Part shown: piece by piece, positions 33,246 to 46,800 of the stretch | Numbering within the stretch: position 1 is the first letter of the stretch | Layout of the letters: the number at the start of each line of letters is the position of its first letter | IMG/VR virus record: IMGVR_UViG_3300007072_000001 | Coordinates: 1-64,000 of that record | Length of the DNA: 64,000 bases | Source of the DNA: a virus | Reading direction: 5' to 3' (one strand) | The notes under the pieces: generated by a model | What the model saw: only the letters and a program-made list of their open reading frames with translations | Database searches by the model: none | Told to the model about the DNA's origin: nothing | Translations under genes and position numbers: made by a program

Positions 33246-34313
33246 CTACTTATTTTTCATATTTGTTTCTGCAATAACCATCTCCACTATAATACGGTCA
33301 ATTGAAACTGTGACATCCCAATTTGGATATGCTTCTTTAAGTTTTTTGTTATTTGTATAATAGCAAATATGGTCACCACTTCTATTTTGGTCTATATATT
33401 CCCATTTTACTTTAATACCATACAAATTTTTGAGTTTATGAAACACTTCCAAAATAGAAACACTGTTAGCGTATCCACCACCAATATTATATGCCGGACC
33501 ACCTGACTTTGGATTGTTAATTATCTCTTCCATTGCTCTGACAACATCATAGCTATGAATGTTGTCTCTCACTTGCTTTCCTTTATAACCAAAAACCTTA
33601 TATGTTCCACCACTGACTGCGACCTTTATAAGATATGAAAGAAATCCATGAAGTTCAACACCACTATGATTTGGCCCGGTAAGACAACCACCACGAAGAA
33701 CCGCAGTCTTCATTCCGAAATACTTTCCATACTCTTGAACCATAATATCTGCAGCAACCTTTGACGCTCCAAATATACTATGTTTGCTATTATCAATTCG
33801 CATACTTTCATCAATACCCTCTTTATAATAAGGATACTTTTCATATTCATATCTTGTTTCCATCTCCCTCATATCTATCTCGTTCGGAGCATCTCCATAA
33901 ACTTTGTTTGTGCTCATAAAGACAAAAGGAGATTCTGAACAAAATCTTCTTGTCATTTCGAGAAGGTTAAGTGTCCCTACAGCATTCACATCAAAGTCAT
34001 CGAATGGAATATCTTTGGCCTTATCATGTGAAGGTTGTGCTGCACAATGAATAATTGCATCAAACCTCGTATTTGCGAAAACATTTTCTAAAGCATCTCT
34101 TTTACGTATGTCAACACTCTGTGGAATAAATTTATCCTTCCATTTGTTTTTGAGCTGTTCAACTCTCCATGATGTATCACCTTTTTCACCGAAAAATTCT
34201 TTTCTCATATTGTTGTCTATACCAACAACTTCATAACCAAGATTAGCAAAATGTTCTACAGCTTCAGAACCTATCAATCCACCACTTCCAGTAATCAAAA
34301 TCTTCTTTGACAT
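33246..34313 (-). CDS. NAD-dependent sugar-nucleotide epimerase (CDP-paratose 2-epimerase-like)
   Basis: 355 residues from the ATG at 34313. N-terminal Rossmann motif ILITGSGGLIGSEAVEHFAN, then VGIDNNMRKEFFGEKGDTSW, which is close to CDP-paratose/tyvelose 2-epimerases (RfbE type), and KHSIFGASKVAADIMVQEYG, where Phe takes the place of the usual catalytic Tyr just before the Lys. The later RGGCLTGPNHSGVELHGFLS block also fits this subgroup. It would interconvert activated sugars, probably for virion or host-surface glycan modification; a glycosyltransferase-like gene lies at the other end of the window. Confidence 0.75.
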   Translation of the reverse strand: MSKKILITGSGGLIGSEAVEHFANLGYEVVGIDNNMRKEFFGEKGDTSWRVEQLKNKWKDKFIPQSVDIRKRDALENVFANTRFDAIIHCAAQPSHDKAKDIPFDDFDVNAVGTLNLLEMTRRFCSESPFVFMSTNKVYGDAPNEIDMREMETRYEYEKYPYYKEGIDESMRIDNSKHSIFGASKVAADIMVQEYGKYFGMKTAVLRGGCLTGPNHSGVELHGFLSYLIKVAVSGGTYKVFGYKGKQVRDNIHSYDVVRAMEEIINNPKSGGPAYNIGGGYANSVSILEVFHKLKNLYGIKVKWEYIDQNRSGDHICYYTNNKKLKEAYPNWDVTVSIDRIIVEMVIAETNMKNK

Positions 34314-34318
34314 GTATA

Positions 34319-34606
34319 TCACCTTATCCTTTCTGCTTTTTCTATCAGAACTTTTCTTTTGGCAACTATTTCTTCAATTGCCACTCTCACAATATTTGCT
34401 ATTTTAAGTTTCTTTTCATTGTTTGGATTTCCAAGATATCTTTCATTTTCAATATCAAAATATTTTCTCAACCCAGCTTCTCTTAATCTTTTATTCACGA
34501 GTTTAAATGCCTTCTTTTTTATCTTAGCATCATTTTGAATAATTAATGTATTACGGCCATTTACAATAAAATTTTGTTCATTCGTTTCTTCAACAGTATT
34601 TGTCAC
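34319..34606 (-). CDS. Small basic helical protein
   Basis: 95 residues, mostly helix with many Lys/Arg (KIKKKAFKLVNKRLREAGLR; IVRVAIEEIVAKRKVLIEKA). It overlaps the upstream gene by four bases. Family not recognised; a nucleic-acid-binding role is possible from its charge. Confidence 0.6.
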   Translation of the reverse strand: MTNTVEETNEQNFIVNGRNTLIIQNDAKIKKKAFKLVNKRLREAGLRKYFDIENERYLGNPNNEKKLKIANIVRVAIEEIVAKRKVLIEKAERIR

Positions 34607-34815
34607 ACAACACCTCCAAATTTTATAATATTTCGAATTTCCGCTTTTATCTCTTCCCCATTTTTGTCATCCGTAATACAAGTTATATCTCTTACAAGCG
34701 GAGATATGCAACATCCCCAACTCCAACACCCTCCACCTATTTTTGTTATTTCCACCTCATTGGTTTTTTTATTATATGATACGATATTGATCGCATCCCC
34801 TCTGTATTTTATCAT
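34603..34815 (-). CDS. Small Cys-rich protein
   Basis: 70 residues with KIGGGCWSWGCCISPLVRDI in the middle and a final Cys in ITCITDD. The N-terminal beta pattern (YRGDAINIVSYNKKTNEVEI) suggests a small fold held by Cys or metal. Function unknown. Confidence 0.6.
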   Translation of the reverse strand: MIKYRGDAINIVSYNKKTNEVEITKIGGGCWSWGCCISPLVRDITCITDDKNGEEIKAEIRNIIKFGGVV

Positions 34816-37800
34816 ATATACTTTGCTCTCATCGTTATATAACTATTCAATCTTTCAGTTTGAATATCAATTTCATCTTCGAATAACATTTTCATGCTTT
34901 TTAAGAACTGCAACCTTCTTAAGATGAGCTGCTCTTTCATTTAGCAAATTCTCCTTAAGCTTTGTCATTACAAAACAACCTCCAAAATTCTAAATTATTC
35001 AGTCTTTGATTGAATCTGTTCTTTTGGGTTATAAAACAACTTCTCAATAATTGTTTCTGTATTGCCTGTTTTTGTAATAGTACGTTCCACAACAATGTTC
35101 TGATTATTCTTCCATTTCATCCAGGCATTTGGTACCTTTTTAAGTTTTTCAAGAGGATATTCCGATTTGTATGTTGTGCCAACTTCATTCGTTTTATATT
35201 TTGTCATTGCGAACAATTCGTAAACTTTCCCGTTTTTCATATGAATTTTAAGTTTCAACGCCTGATCATCGTCAAACGTAGATGGACACAATTCCATAAA
35301 ACTCACATCATCAAAGTTTATAAATTTCTCTTCGTATTTATATATCATTCAAGCACCTCAACACTTGATTCTTCTTCTTTTTCTTCTTCTTTTTTTATTT
35401 CCTTACCATCTTGTTTTTTCAAATTCATTTCTCTCGCCTTTAATTCAACTTTTGCAAGAAGCTCTTTATCTTCCTTTAAAGCTTTAAATGCTTTATCTCT
35501 TCCAAGTCCAAGTTGCTTCCCATCAAACATATATTTATTGCCTATCTTTTCTATTGCGCCAACCTGCTCTGCAGCACTAAATATAGCAGAAATCTTTTTT
35601 ATCCCTTTGCCAAAAATAATTTCAAAGAAAGCTTCTTTAAATGGTATTCCAACTTTATTCTTGACTATCTTCGCTTTTACAACATTTCCTATTTTAGAAC
35701 CATCACTACCTTCAATTTGTTCTTTTATTCTTACTTCTATACGAACAGAAGCGTAAAATTTCAGTGCCCTTCCACCAGGGGTACTTATTGGCTTATAGTT
35801 TTTATTTGGACTATATGCACCAACAGCATCTCTTACCTGATTTATAAAAATAACACAAGCCTTAGATTTACCAATTACCCCAGTAAGACGTCTTAAAGCT
35901 GTGGACATCATTCTTGCCTGTGGTGCCATCTTTCTATCACCAATATGCCCTTCAAGTTCTTCCTTAGGAACAAGAGCTGCAAGTGAATCCACAACAATAA
36001 GGTCTACAACATTTGCTTTAACAAACTTCTCAATTATATCTAATGCTTGTTCCCCACTATCTGGTTGAACTATACCAAGAGATTTTACATCCACACCAAT
36101 CGCCTCTGCATAATTTGCATCCATTGCATTCTCAGCATCAATATAAACTACTTTACCATTAAGTTTTTGACAATTCTTTATTATTGACAAGCAAAGAGTA
36201 GATTTCCCGGAAGATTCTGGTCCAAATATTTCTACAATTCTTCCTCTTGGAACTCCACCAACACCAATTGCCAAATCAAGTGAAAGTGCCCCGGTTGGAA
36301 TTGCATCAACATTTATAGTTGGAATATCACTCAATTTTACAATAGTACCAGCTCCATATTGTTTGTTTATTTCATTCAAAGTAGAATCGAAATCCTTTTG
36401 TTCCTTTTTTATATTCTTCTCTTCCTTTTGTTCCTTCTGTTCTTTCTTTTTCGATTCCTTCTTTTCTTTTTTCTTTGCCATAACTTTTATCCTCCATCCA
36501 TTGGTCTATTGAATGTTTTTGAAATCTCCAAAATGAAGCTATCTTCACTGCTGGTATTTGTTTTCTTCCACAAAGCTTGTAAATTGTGACAGGTTTCACC
36601 TTCAAATACGAAGCCAGTTCTTTAACAGTGAAAACTTCATCCATTACAATCTCTCACGAATCTTTTTAAAATACTTTTTAACATCTACTCCAGCAATCAA
36701 AAGGTCGTTGACGTCCTTCATTCCATCTTTAGCTATTTGCACTTTATACAAAATCATGTTCTTGTATTTTTTTCTGTATTTATGCATAGCATCTTCTTTA
36801 TCTTCCCAAAATTTTATCACATTTTTACCTGGTTCATCGTTATCCAGTACAAAATAAACTTTATTGAAATATCTGTAAATAATTTCGTGTTGTATTTGCG
36901 TCATTTTATTCCCACAAATTGCTATAGTGTTATGAAATCCTATTTGGTCCATACTTATACAATCCAATTGACCTTCAACTATAAACACTGTACCATTATA
37001 ATATTCATGAATAACTTGATTAAGATTGTAGAACATACGACCCTTCTCGTAAAGCAAAGGATAATTTAATGATGACATATGTTTCATATCCGCATCCTTG
37101 TCTATTGACCTACAATAATATGCTACAATTCTATTTCTCATATCATAATATGGAACTGTTATGCAATTCCTTATATCGGTTGTATTAAATAATTTAAAGT
37201 CATCATTATAACCTATTCCAAATTTTTTTATAGTCTCATCAGTAAACCCACGATTATAAAGGTATTTCAAACTCTCTTTATTATGATTACTTATGAGAAA
37301 TCTTTGTGCTTTAATAAACTCTTTGATAAGCATTTTGTTCAAACCATTTTGGCACTGGACGATTAGTCCATCTGCAGAATTTTGCTTTTGCTTTTACATA
37401 ATATTCCCGGTATGAATCACTCACAGAGTCTTTTTTAAATTCAATAGGCATACACCTTGGTGGTTTTTTGAAGCCAATAGATGGTAATATTGGTAGTTTA
37501 AGATTTTTTGTAACAGCTTCAGTCTTGTGAACTTTTCCATAACGATGAGTGTATTCATTGCATAAAGCTAATGCCAAACTACGAAGGTATAACCAATTTT
37601 CCTGAGATTGAGCACACCACAAAACACATGGATGGTTTTTATGTGTTGGTTTATAACCTTGAATTATTGAACCATAAAGAGTTGATGTTGTTGAAAGAAT
37701 TTGCGCATACTCAACAATCATCTTCACCACATGTTTATCACAATGATACTCAACACATTTTTGAATGTCATCATCTAAGTAAAATATATTCAAAACTACC

Positions 37801-40800
37801 TCCTGAATTCTTTTGTAGCATTATATCACAAAAAAGATTATGGTGCATATTATTTTCTTTATTGGCGGGTCCAGCAGGAATCGAACCTGCGACCAACCGC
37901 TTAGAAGGCGGTTGCTCTAATCCACTGAGCTACGGACCCATTTATTTAATACTGTAAACCAATGCATGACACTACAAAAAGACATTAGCTTAAGCCTCTT
38001 ATCAAATATAGCACTTATTCAAAACATTTTTTGATAGCTGCCCTCAAATAATCTTCGCTTACGTTTCCTTCAACCATTTGACCTTTATCTTCATTCAATA
38101 TTATAGTTGTTGGAAAAGCATATACATCAAATGCTTTTGCTATTTGTTTGAATTCAGGAGTAGATTTAGTCAAATCAACTATTTCATGGGGTATACTATT
38201 CGATGTCATAACTTTGGTGAATCTTGGTTTAAACTCTTCACAAGCAGCACATCCAGGCACAGTAAATAAGATTATCTTTCTCATATATCCCCGTCCATTT
38301 TTGGTACATCAAATAACACACGTTCTTTATATTCTTCTTGTTTGCCTTTGTTCCAATCTTTCACAGGACGAAAGAAGCCAACAACCCTACTGTAAACTTC
38401 ACAAGGAGTTCCATGAACATTCTTCAACTCATCTTCAAGTTCTGCAATTCGTTTTAATATGGCATCATTATTCATGTCGCTTCTCCTTTAAAAATGGTCG
38501 GAGCGACAGGATTCGAACCTGTGACTTTTTGGCCCCAAACCAGATGCGCTACCAACTGCGCTACGCTCCGTTTATTTTTTTACTTTTGGCCTTTTAATTC
38601 CAAGCCTTTTGAGGGCTATTTCATGTTGCCTTAGTCTTTCTTCTTTTGTCATTGCGTCTTGCCCTACATTTGCTGGTCTTAATTTTAATTTCATTACCAA
38701 CCTCCTAAATTCTAATTATGCCTGAGTAAGAACATCGAATTCATTTTCCCAAAACTTTCCATGTGTCCATGTTTCTGGCATTGCCACATGTAAGAGTGGT
38801 TCCCCTGATTAAAAGGGATTGTGACCCTCTTCAAATTCGTCCAATGACACAATCTTCGCTGTACGCACTTTCATATATGAATCGCCAGTGTATTGCATAC
38901 GAAAAACTTCATCCATAGGAATATTAATAGCTTTACCTATGTTATTTTGAAGCTCTTTACGTATTTTTTTTGAAACTTTCATTTTGACAGTCTTCTGTTC
39001 ATTGAGATAATGAGCATCAACCCAATCACCATCAACTAACGTTGGTATAACTTTAAGCAGTTTGCTCTCCATTTAATCCTCCAAATAATAACACATCTAC
39101 CTATTAATTCTGATTGACTACACTAACTAAAAACAAGATACATTAAAAGATTTCTGAATATTAGGTTATCAATTTTATTAAAATCAATAAAACTTATTAT
39201 AAATTTTAATAAAATTGTTTATCAGTCAACATAGCTTATGCTACATTTACTCTGACTGGATGTAACCCCACACCCTCTATCCCCTTTGCAAACGCTTCAG
39301 GAAATACTTTTTTCATTATTTGATAAGAAGCATTTAAATCTGCATTAATCAATTTACCGTCATTTGCTTTAAATAATCCTCTGTAAATTCGCCTTGCTTT
39401 ATTATAATTTTCTTTTATAGGCAGTTCCCTATCCAAAAATGATGTTCCACTTGTATAACTTTCTTCTATTAGTATTACTTTTATTAATCCTTCTTTAACG
39501 TATTTTGTAAGAGTAGGTCTTGTTATTTGCAATAATTCTAATACTTCTTTAGATTTCATTATAATCATCTCCTTTTAAGATGATTATATCATATATTTAT
39601 TTAAATATCAATTATTTTTATTAAAATTTTTAATATTCTTTATCAATTTAATTAATTTTAATAACTATATCTGCTCAAATCCAAATGTCCAGTTGTAACA
39701 AAGTGCCTAATCTGAATCTTCGCCTCTTCTTTTTGATAACTTTGTCTTCATTACAGCAAGAATTTGAGGTTTATTCACCCAGAAAAAATATTCATCTATA
39801 TCTTTTTGCGATGGTACCCCTTTTGCTTCATAAACCCAAAGTTCAACAAAAGATTCTTTCAAGTTCTTATCAAAAACTTTGTATAATGGTCGTTCAATGA
39901 TATTTGCATCATTATCTATTATTCCAACTTCTTCCATTGCGTCAAAAAGTGTTTTGTATAAATTGTTGAGGTCTCTACCCTTTCTAAGATTTGTAAATAC
40001 CATTTCAACTATAACAACAGCATCTTTAAACTTCGGGCATTTATTGTTTATCGCATATGCCTTAAACTCTTGCATCAAGACTTTTTTTGTCTCAAGTGCT
40101 TTGTGATTCATATAGAATCTTGGTTTACCTTCATAATATGACACATTATAAGTGTGATTAACTGAACTTGGCATAGAAACTCTAAAATAGTACTTCTTTA
40201 TAGCTTCTTTATTTTCACTTTCTTCTTCTTCCAATGTTTTAATTTTATCTTTCACTTTCAAACTCCTTATTTCATTTATACTATGTTTGATTTGCCTTCC
40301 CTTAGTTTCTTTAATAAGTCACTCTTTTGAGTATTAATTTCTGGCCATGCAAGCTTCAATACGTTTATGTTCAAATTTTTTTTCTTTATCTTATCAAGAA
40401 TTCTTGCAATATCTTCATCAGTTAAATCTTTGTTGAGTTTCTCGTCAAGTTCTTCATCTAAAGAAGCTATAATAAATTTGTTTGGATTTACCTTTATCAA
40501 ATCGCTTAATTTAACAATATACTGCTCTTTATTATAGACACTGATAACAAAAAACTCTCCTAACACTCCATCTTTCAAAAATACAACTACTCTTCTCATA
40601 GAATCTGATGGATGCCCAAAATATGTGATCTGTGGCTCCATTTGTTTTTGCTCCCAATAAGACATAAACTCAGAAACTTTTTTCATTTTATTCTTTATAA
40701 GCCATATAACAGATGGTTGCTTTTTTACGATCTCGTCAATTATTGGTTGTGTTAATTGACCTTTACTCAATGACATCAATTGACCACCAGTTGCAAAATA

Positions 40801-43800
40801 AACATATTCATATTGACCTTGAGAAATAAAAGTAGATAACTTCATTTTCCCGGCCATTACTGTCGAATCTGTATTCTCCATAACTTCTATTTTTGAAACC
40901 TCAGAATCATATGTTTTAGACACATCAATATCCATTGATATAGCATCAATTGGAAATTCATTCATTTTGTATCGTTCAACCATCATCAAAATATTTTCTT
41001 TATTCTTCTCTGACCATGGTTTATTATGTTCTACTTTCTCCGCCCTATCGTCGACAAATAATACATAATAAGGTTTTTTCTCGCAAGATAATTCACTGTA
41101 TGGGACGCCAATCTCTTCGAGATATGCCGCAGTTTTTTCCTCCATACTTTTATCTTGGTAAATCCTTGCAGTATAAATAGCTACTGGAACTCCAGCTTTG
41201 TGAAGTGCTCTTATGAATGCTACATTTTCAGGTATTGGTTTACCAAGTTCTGACCACTCAGTCTCTTCGAGGACCGTACCGTCAAGGTCAAACGCTATGT
41301 GCCTTTTGAATTGCTCGATATTATTCATAAAACCCTTATTATTGGTCAACCAAGACCCATTCAGCAGTGCCATCTTTTTTTCTTTCTTTAATCCATACCT
41401 TTCCAGGTGGTGGATTTGTTGATGGTTTTGGTGGATCAACTGCTGATATAAGTTTATTTATTTGTTCTTCCGTATAATTAAGTTTAAAGCTTTGTACAAG
41501 CTCTTCAAAATCACCACTTGTTATTTCCATGTCTTTAAGAGCACCAACAAGATTTGCCAATGCCAAATCATTAAAATCTTTAAATAATTCCGATGCATAA
41601 AATTTTTCAACATTATTTGTAATATCAAACTCCTCATCTTTAATGGAAGCTGCGAATTTATCTATATATTGGTCAAACAAACTTTCTATTTTCTGCTGTA
41701 ATTTTGTTTTCATATTTCTGCACCTCTCTCTCGAGTTTTTCTATTGCCATATTTGACTTGATAAAAACATCTATCAAGTAATATCTCTCTTTATCTGTCA
41801 AAGGAGCCATAGCATCTAAAATTCTTGTTGCTTGCTTTATGTTGTCCTTTGTATCTTGTATTTCTTTCTTGAAAGCTCTCATATGTACCTCTTATAAATA
41901 CGTAAAATTAACTATAATTATAAGTGGGAGCTGATTTATCATCAGCTCCCACCATATACTATATGCGCATATTAACTCTGCTTACCGCAGTTCCGGTGGT
42001 AGAGCTGCAACATTAACCTTAGCTTCAAGACTTTGTATACCAAGAGAACTTTTACACGTAGGACATTTCAAAAGTGTCCTAATTTTCTCCGGGTCTGTGT
42101 TCGTAGTTGGCTCTTTAAGCGCCTCATTCCACGACCACCATACCTGTCCTTCAGCTTCAGTTGAACAGTTCTTGCAACGGAAAAGCTTTTTGTCTTTCAT
42201 TGACCCAACTGTTGGAAGATTTGCATTCTTGTCTTCTGAAACAACTGGCTGCTTTTCATTGTCGAGTTCTTCAACCATTTTGGTCGCCTCCTTTCCTAAC
42301 TTATTTTAAACCTAACCTAACTTCGCCATTCCAATCCTTACAATTCCAAACGAGATACATCAAATCCCATTCTTTGCATCTCGTTCTTTACTATTCTTCC
42401 GAGTTCGTCCTCTCCTATACCCGGCAAAGCATTTCGGAATTTGTTTTTCATTTGATTAAATGTTAATTCAATTTTTTCTATATTTTCCACTTCATCAAGT
42501 TTTGGAACAGAATATCTGTCTGAGTCTTGTCCTTGCGGAGTAATTGCAAATCTATTCGCTCTCCCTAAATCACTTGGTGTTTTAGCTGAATTATCCCAAG
42601 CCGGTCGTGGATCATGAGCTAAATCCATATAATTTTTAGAAACGAGTTTAAACTTATTTTTCAACTTTACCCACACACCACCAATCTTTTCATTGTTAAG
42701 TTTTTTTGTGATAAGTTCAGCAATTACTTTTTTAAGGTCATGCTTTTTAACAAATGGATATTTGTTATAAACAATTGATGCCGTTACTTCCACATCATAT
42801 TTATTCTCATGTAAAACCTTTAAAATGAAGTTTTCCATAGGATACTCTCTGTCTACCTTTCCGAATAGTCTAAACATCAGTTCTCCTTATAAATATATAA
42901 AATTAACTACAATATAATATCTGCACTCCTTATAATTGTTGTACTCTCTATCATGAAATTTGGATATTTATTTTCAACCTTAAGTTCTGCTTCTTCTTTT
43001 GATTCTGCTATAACCACAACTTTAAACTCATTTTGATACTCCGGATATTTATTTTCTAATTCAATTAAGTATGTTTGCTTCATTTTGCCTCCCTTCTTGC
43101 AAAATTTTTATAATAATTATAATCCCCACCTCTATATATAGATGCTTCTCTTAAAAGCTCATCTCCCTTTTTAGTCAAAATGTGCTTCCTATTCGAAAGA
43201 CGAATCTTAAAATAATCATCACCATAGCTTGTCAAAATACCATTCATAAAAAATCTCCGCGTTATCTTAATGAACTTTTTATGTGTCATTTTTCTGTAAA
43301 CCATTTTTATAAGATGAAATTGTGCAAATAACGTATGTGGCTTCATATCTCCATAATAACTAAGAACTATAAATTCGTCATCCTTTAAATTTACTGAAGT
43401 CTTCAAGGCCATAGTTTTTAAATACCTCCTTAATCTCTTTCTTAAATGCTTCATATCTTTCTTTACTATCTTTATATTTTGTGAATATATCTTTTTCCAT
43501 AAACTTTTGAATTGTTTTTCCAATCAAAAATAAAACAAGATTCAATCTTTCGCTTATTATTTTTTCGAGCTTTGAGCTCTCTTCAAGTTCTAATTGCAAC
43601 TTCACTTCTTTCTCAACAATATCAGTAAGAACTTTCGTATAGTTTATAAGTAAAGATTCCATATATGGGTCAATAAAGTCTTTACCATCTATCTTTTGTG
43701 CTTGCTCGACAATATGCATTCTTCTCACAAGCTTTTCCTTCAACATATGCATCAATCGAGCTCTATCTCTCACATTTACAAAAGCATCTTTGTCTAACGA

Positions 43801-46800
43801 TTGGTCGCTAGTAATACCTTTTTCAATAGCGGATTTTGCTGGAAGTGGAATAATTTCTATAGAATCTAACGTTGGAGCATTAATATATTTCCTTCGTTCT
43901 GATATATATTCATTGAGTTCTTTAAGTGTAAATTTTATGTCACCTTGATACCTCTTTTTAATCATCCCCATAACATCTCTTGCATTAATATTTTCATTTT
44001 TCAACCACAAATCAACATCTTCTAAAAGTGTTTGTGGAAGCATGTATATCTCTTTAAGTGCCATATTTAATCTTCCTCTCTAAAAGTCGCTTTATCTTTT
44101 TAACTATTCTCTTTCTTTCAAGTAAAATATATGTTGGGCTTGTCTTCATCAAAATGCTTATTGCTTTTGCCGATACCTTTAATAAAGTCAAACCCAATAT
44201 AGCAGCTTGATTCTCCGTCATATCATTAAAAACCTTATCAATCTGAAATGTTTCTTTATATTCGAGCATCTCATACTCACACAAATCCATAGGTTGAACA
44301 TCAAATGAATTATTTGTTATTGCTTCTTGCTGCATTTCTTTAAGAACTTCATCCTCATTAAATACCACATCAAAAGGATCCTCTTCACCTTCCAAAATAT
44401 CTTTGCCACTATTGTAATTTATAGATTCCAAATCTCGATCTTCTCCTTCAACATAAATTTGATTAAAATTAAACTCAAAAAAATCTTTCTTTTTCTCCAC
44501 AAAAATTTTGTCGAATATCCAATCGTATTTTTTGATTCTCTTAAACTCAAAACGTCTCCGATTAGGCAGTATTAAAACAAATTTTACTCGTCCTCTACGT
44601 AGTTCGCAATCATTTCCTACAATACTATTCTTGCGAACGGTTTCTTGAATCACCTCATCATTTGTGAATCTGCTTATCTCAGTCTGTCCTATAAAATTAA
44701 TATAATATTTCGAGCCATGAAAGTCTTCAACTGGAACTTCAGTAATAACATATTCGTCATAAATTCTATATCGAATCTTTTTTCGATTAAGAATGGCGAC
44801 ACATTTCCTTAGGGTATACTTGTTATTACACGAATAACAATATCCCTTCATGTCATCAACTTCCAGAATCGTCGTCCATGGTGAATTCGTTTCCTATCCC
44901 CAATGGCTTCGTTTTCCCAAATGTCCGCATTGTCATATCAATTATCTTCCTCTTATATTGTAAAAATAATCTCTTATCAAGACCTTTGAATTTCATATAC
45001 GGGAAAATATTAAATCTCAGTATTTGCTCAAAATACGCATCATAAGACATCATATGTCTGAAATGTTTTTGCCAAATAGGCTTGGCAATTTTGTGAATCT
45101 TGTCTATATTAATAGTTTGCAAGTTTCCCACCAACCTTTTCGTACATAATTATAACACATAAAAAAATTTTTGTAAATTTATTTTAAAGCAACTCAGGAA
45201 TATTTCCTATATTCAACTTTTTTTGATGTGGAACTCGTTTTAACAGTTTTTCGTGCTCCGTTCCTTTTACATCTTTTCTAAACTGTCCAATGAGAATTTT
45301 GCAGTTCTTAGGAGTTAGCAACTTCTCTTTTATTGCTACATCAATTGGAAAAGAGTCTGTATATGTCTGTTCTGTAAAAAGATTCAAATTCAATTTCTGC
45401 AAATGTAAAGAATTCCCGCTGGCTTCTATTTTTTTATCCAACATCTTTCTTATACCAGCTTCTGCCGCTTCCATTGCAGCCTTTTTTGCACCAACAAGTA
45501 AATATAAATTATAAAGTTGTTCATCGTTCTCCACACTCATAACAAAATCAGTGTTTAATGCAGTTTGATATACTTTACATTCTTTTCTTTTAAGACAATC
45601 ATAACATTGAGATGATACAGCTCTCTCTTTGTAAATATCAATTGAATTTGTGAATTTTATTTCCTTAGTATAACCAAGCTCAATGTATTCTATTTCAAGA
45701 ATAACCTCATCATACTCCTTTAACATTTTATTTACGAGTTCTTGTTGCCAAACATAAATCTTGTAAAAACTTTGCCCAGTTTCTTGATATTTAATTCTAT
45801 TACCATCTATCTCTACATCTAAAAAACTAACATTACTTTCATAATCTGCACAATATTTTTTCTCTATCATTTATCTGCTCCTATTATTGCAAGAATGTCG
45901 TCCTCTTGAAGAACGAGCACCATGCTGTCATCTTTCTCGTTGAGTTTCACTTCGACACCACCATAACGGGAATAAATTACTCTATCACCAACTTTTACCA
46001 TCAATGGCTTTACTTCTCCATTAAAAAGAATTCTGCCCGGTCCAACAGCAATAACCTTACCAGTTTGTGGAGCCTCCCTTGCTCCTTCGGGAATAATAAT
46101 ACCTCCCTTTTTAATTTCTTCTCTTTTATCCGGCTCTATTATTACTCTATCGTTTACTGGAACTATCACCATTACTGCACCTCCAAAGTAGATACTCCAT
46201 TATTTTGTTTGACTATAATAAAGTTCTTAAAATACTTTTTAACATCTTCACTGTGTGATATTATGAGAATCATTTTATCTCGCTCTTCCAAAATCTTGAG
46301 CATACCATTTATCTTAGGCATGTTCCTTTTATCTATAGCATCAAATGTCTCATCGAATATCATTATGTTAACTGATTCGCCATTGACAGTTTCGAACAGG
46401 TCGTTAAGTGCTATTTGAAAAATCATTTCAATAATTCTCTTCTCTCCAGTTGAAAGCTCTTCATAATTAAACACAGTATCCCTACGATGAATATCTATAT
46501 TCATCATGTTGCGCTTTTCAGCAAAGTCAAGTCTTATTTTAACTATCATATCATCAAATACTTTATCTATCATATCATTAATACGTTCTTCGAGAAAATC
46601 TGTTATCTGTTGTATAACAAATTGCTTTAATCCATCTTTGCTAAAAATCTTCTTTATATCTTCCAAATCTGCCAATTGTTTATCTACTTCCAATTTCCTC
46701 TTTTGTAGTTCTTTAAGCTCATCTTCACGTTCTGCGAAATTATCAACCTTTGCTTTAAGCTCTACATATTTGAGCTTCAGTGAGTTTATCTCTTGAAGAG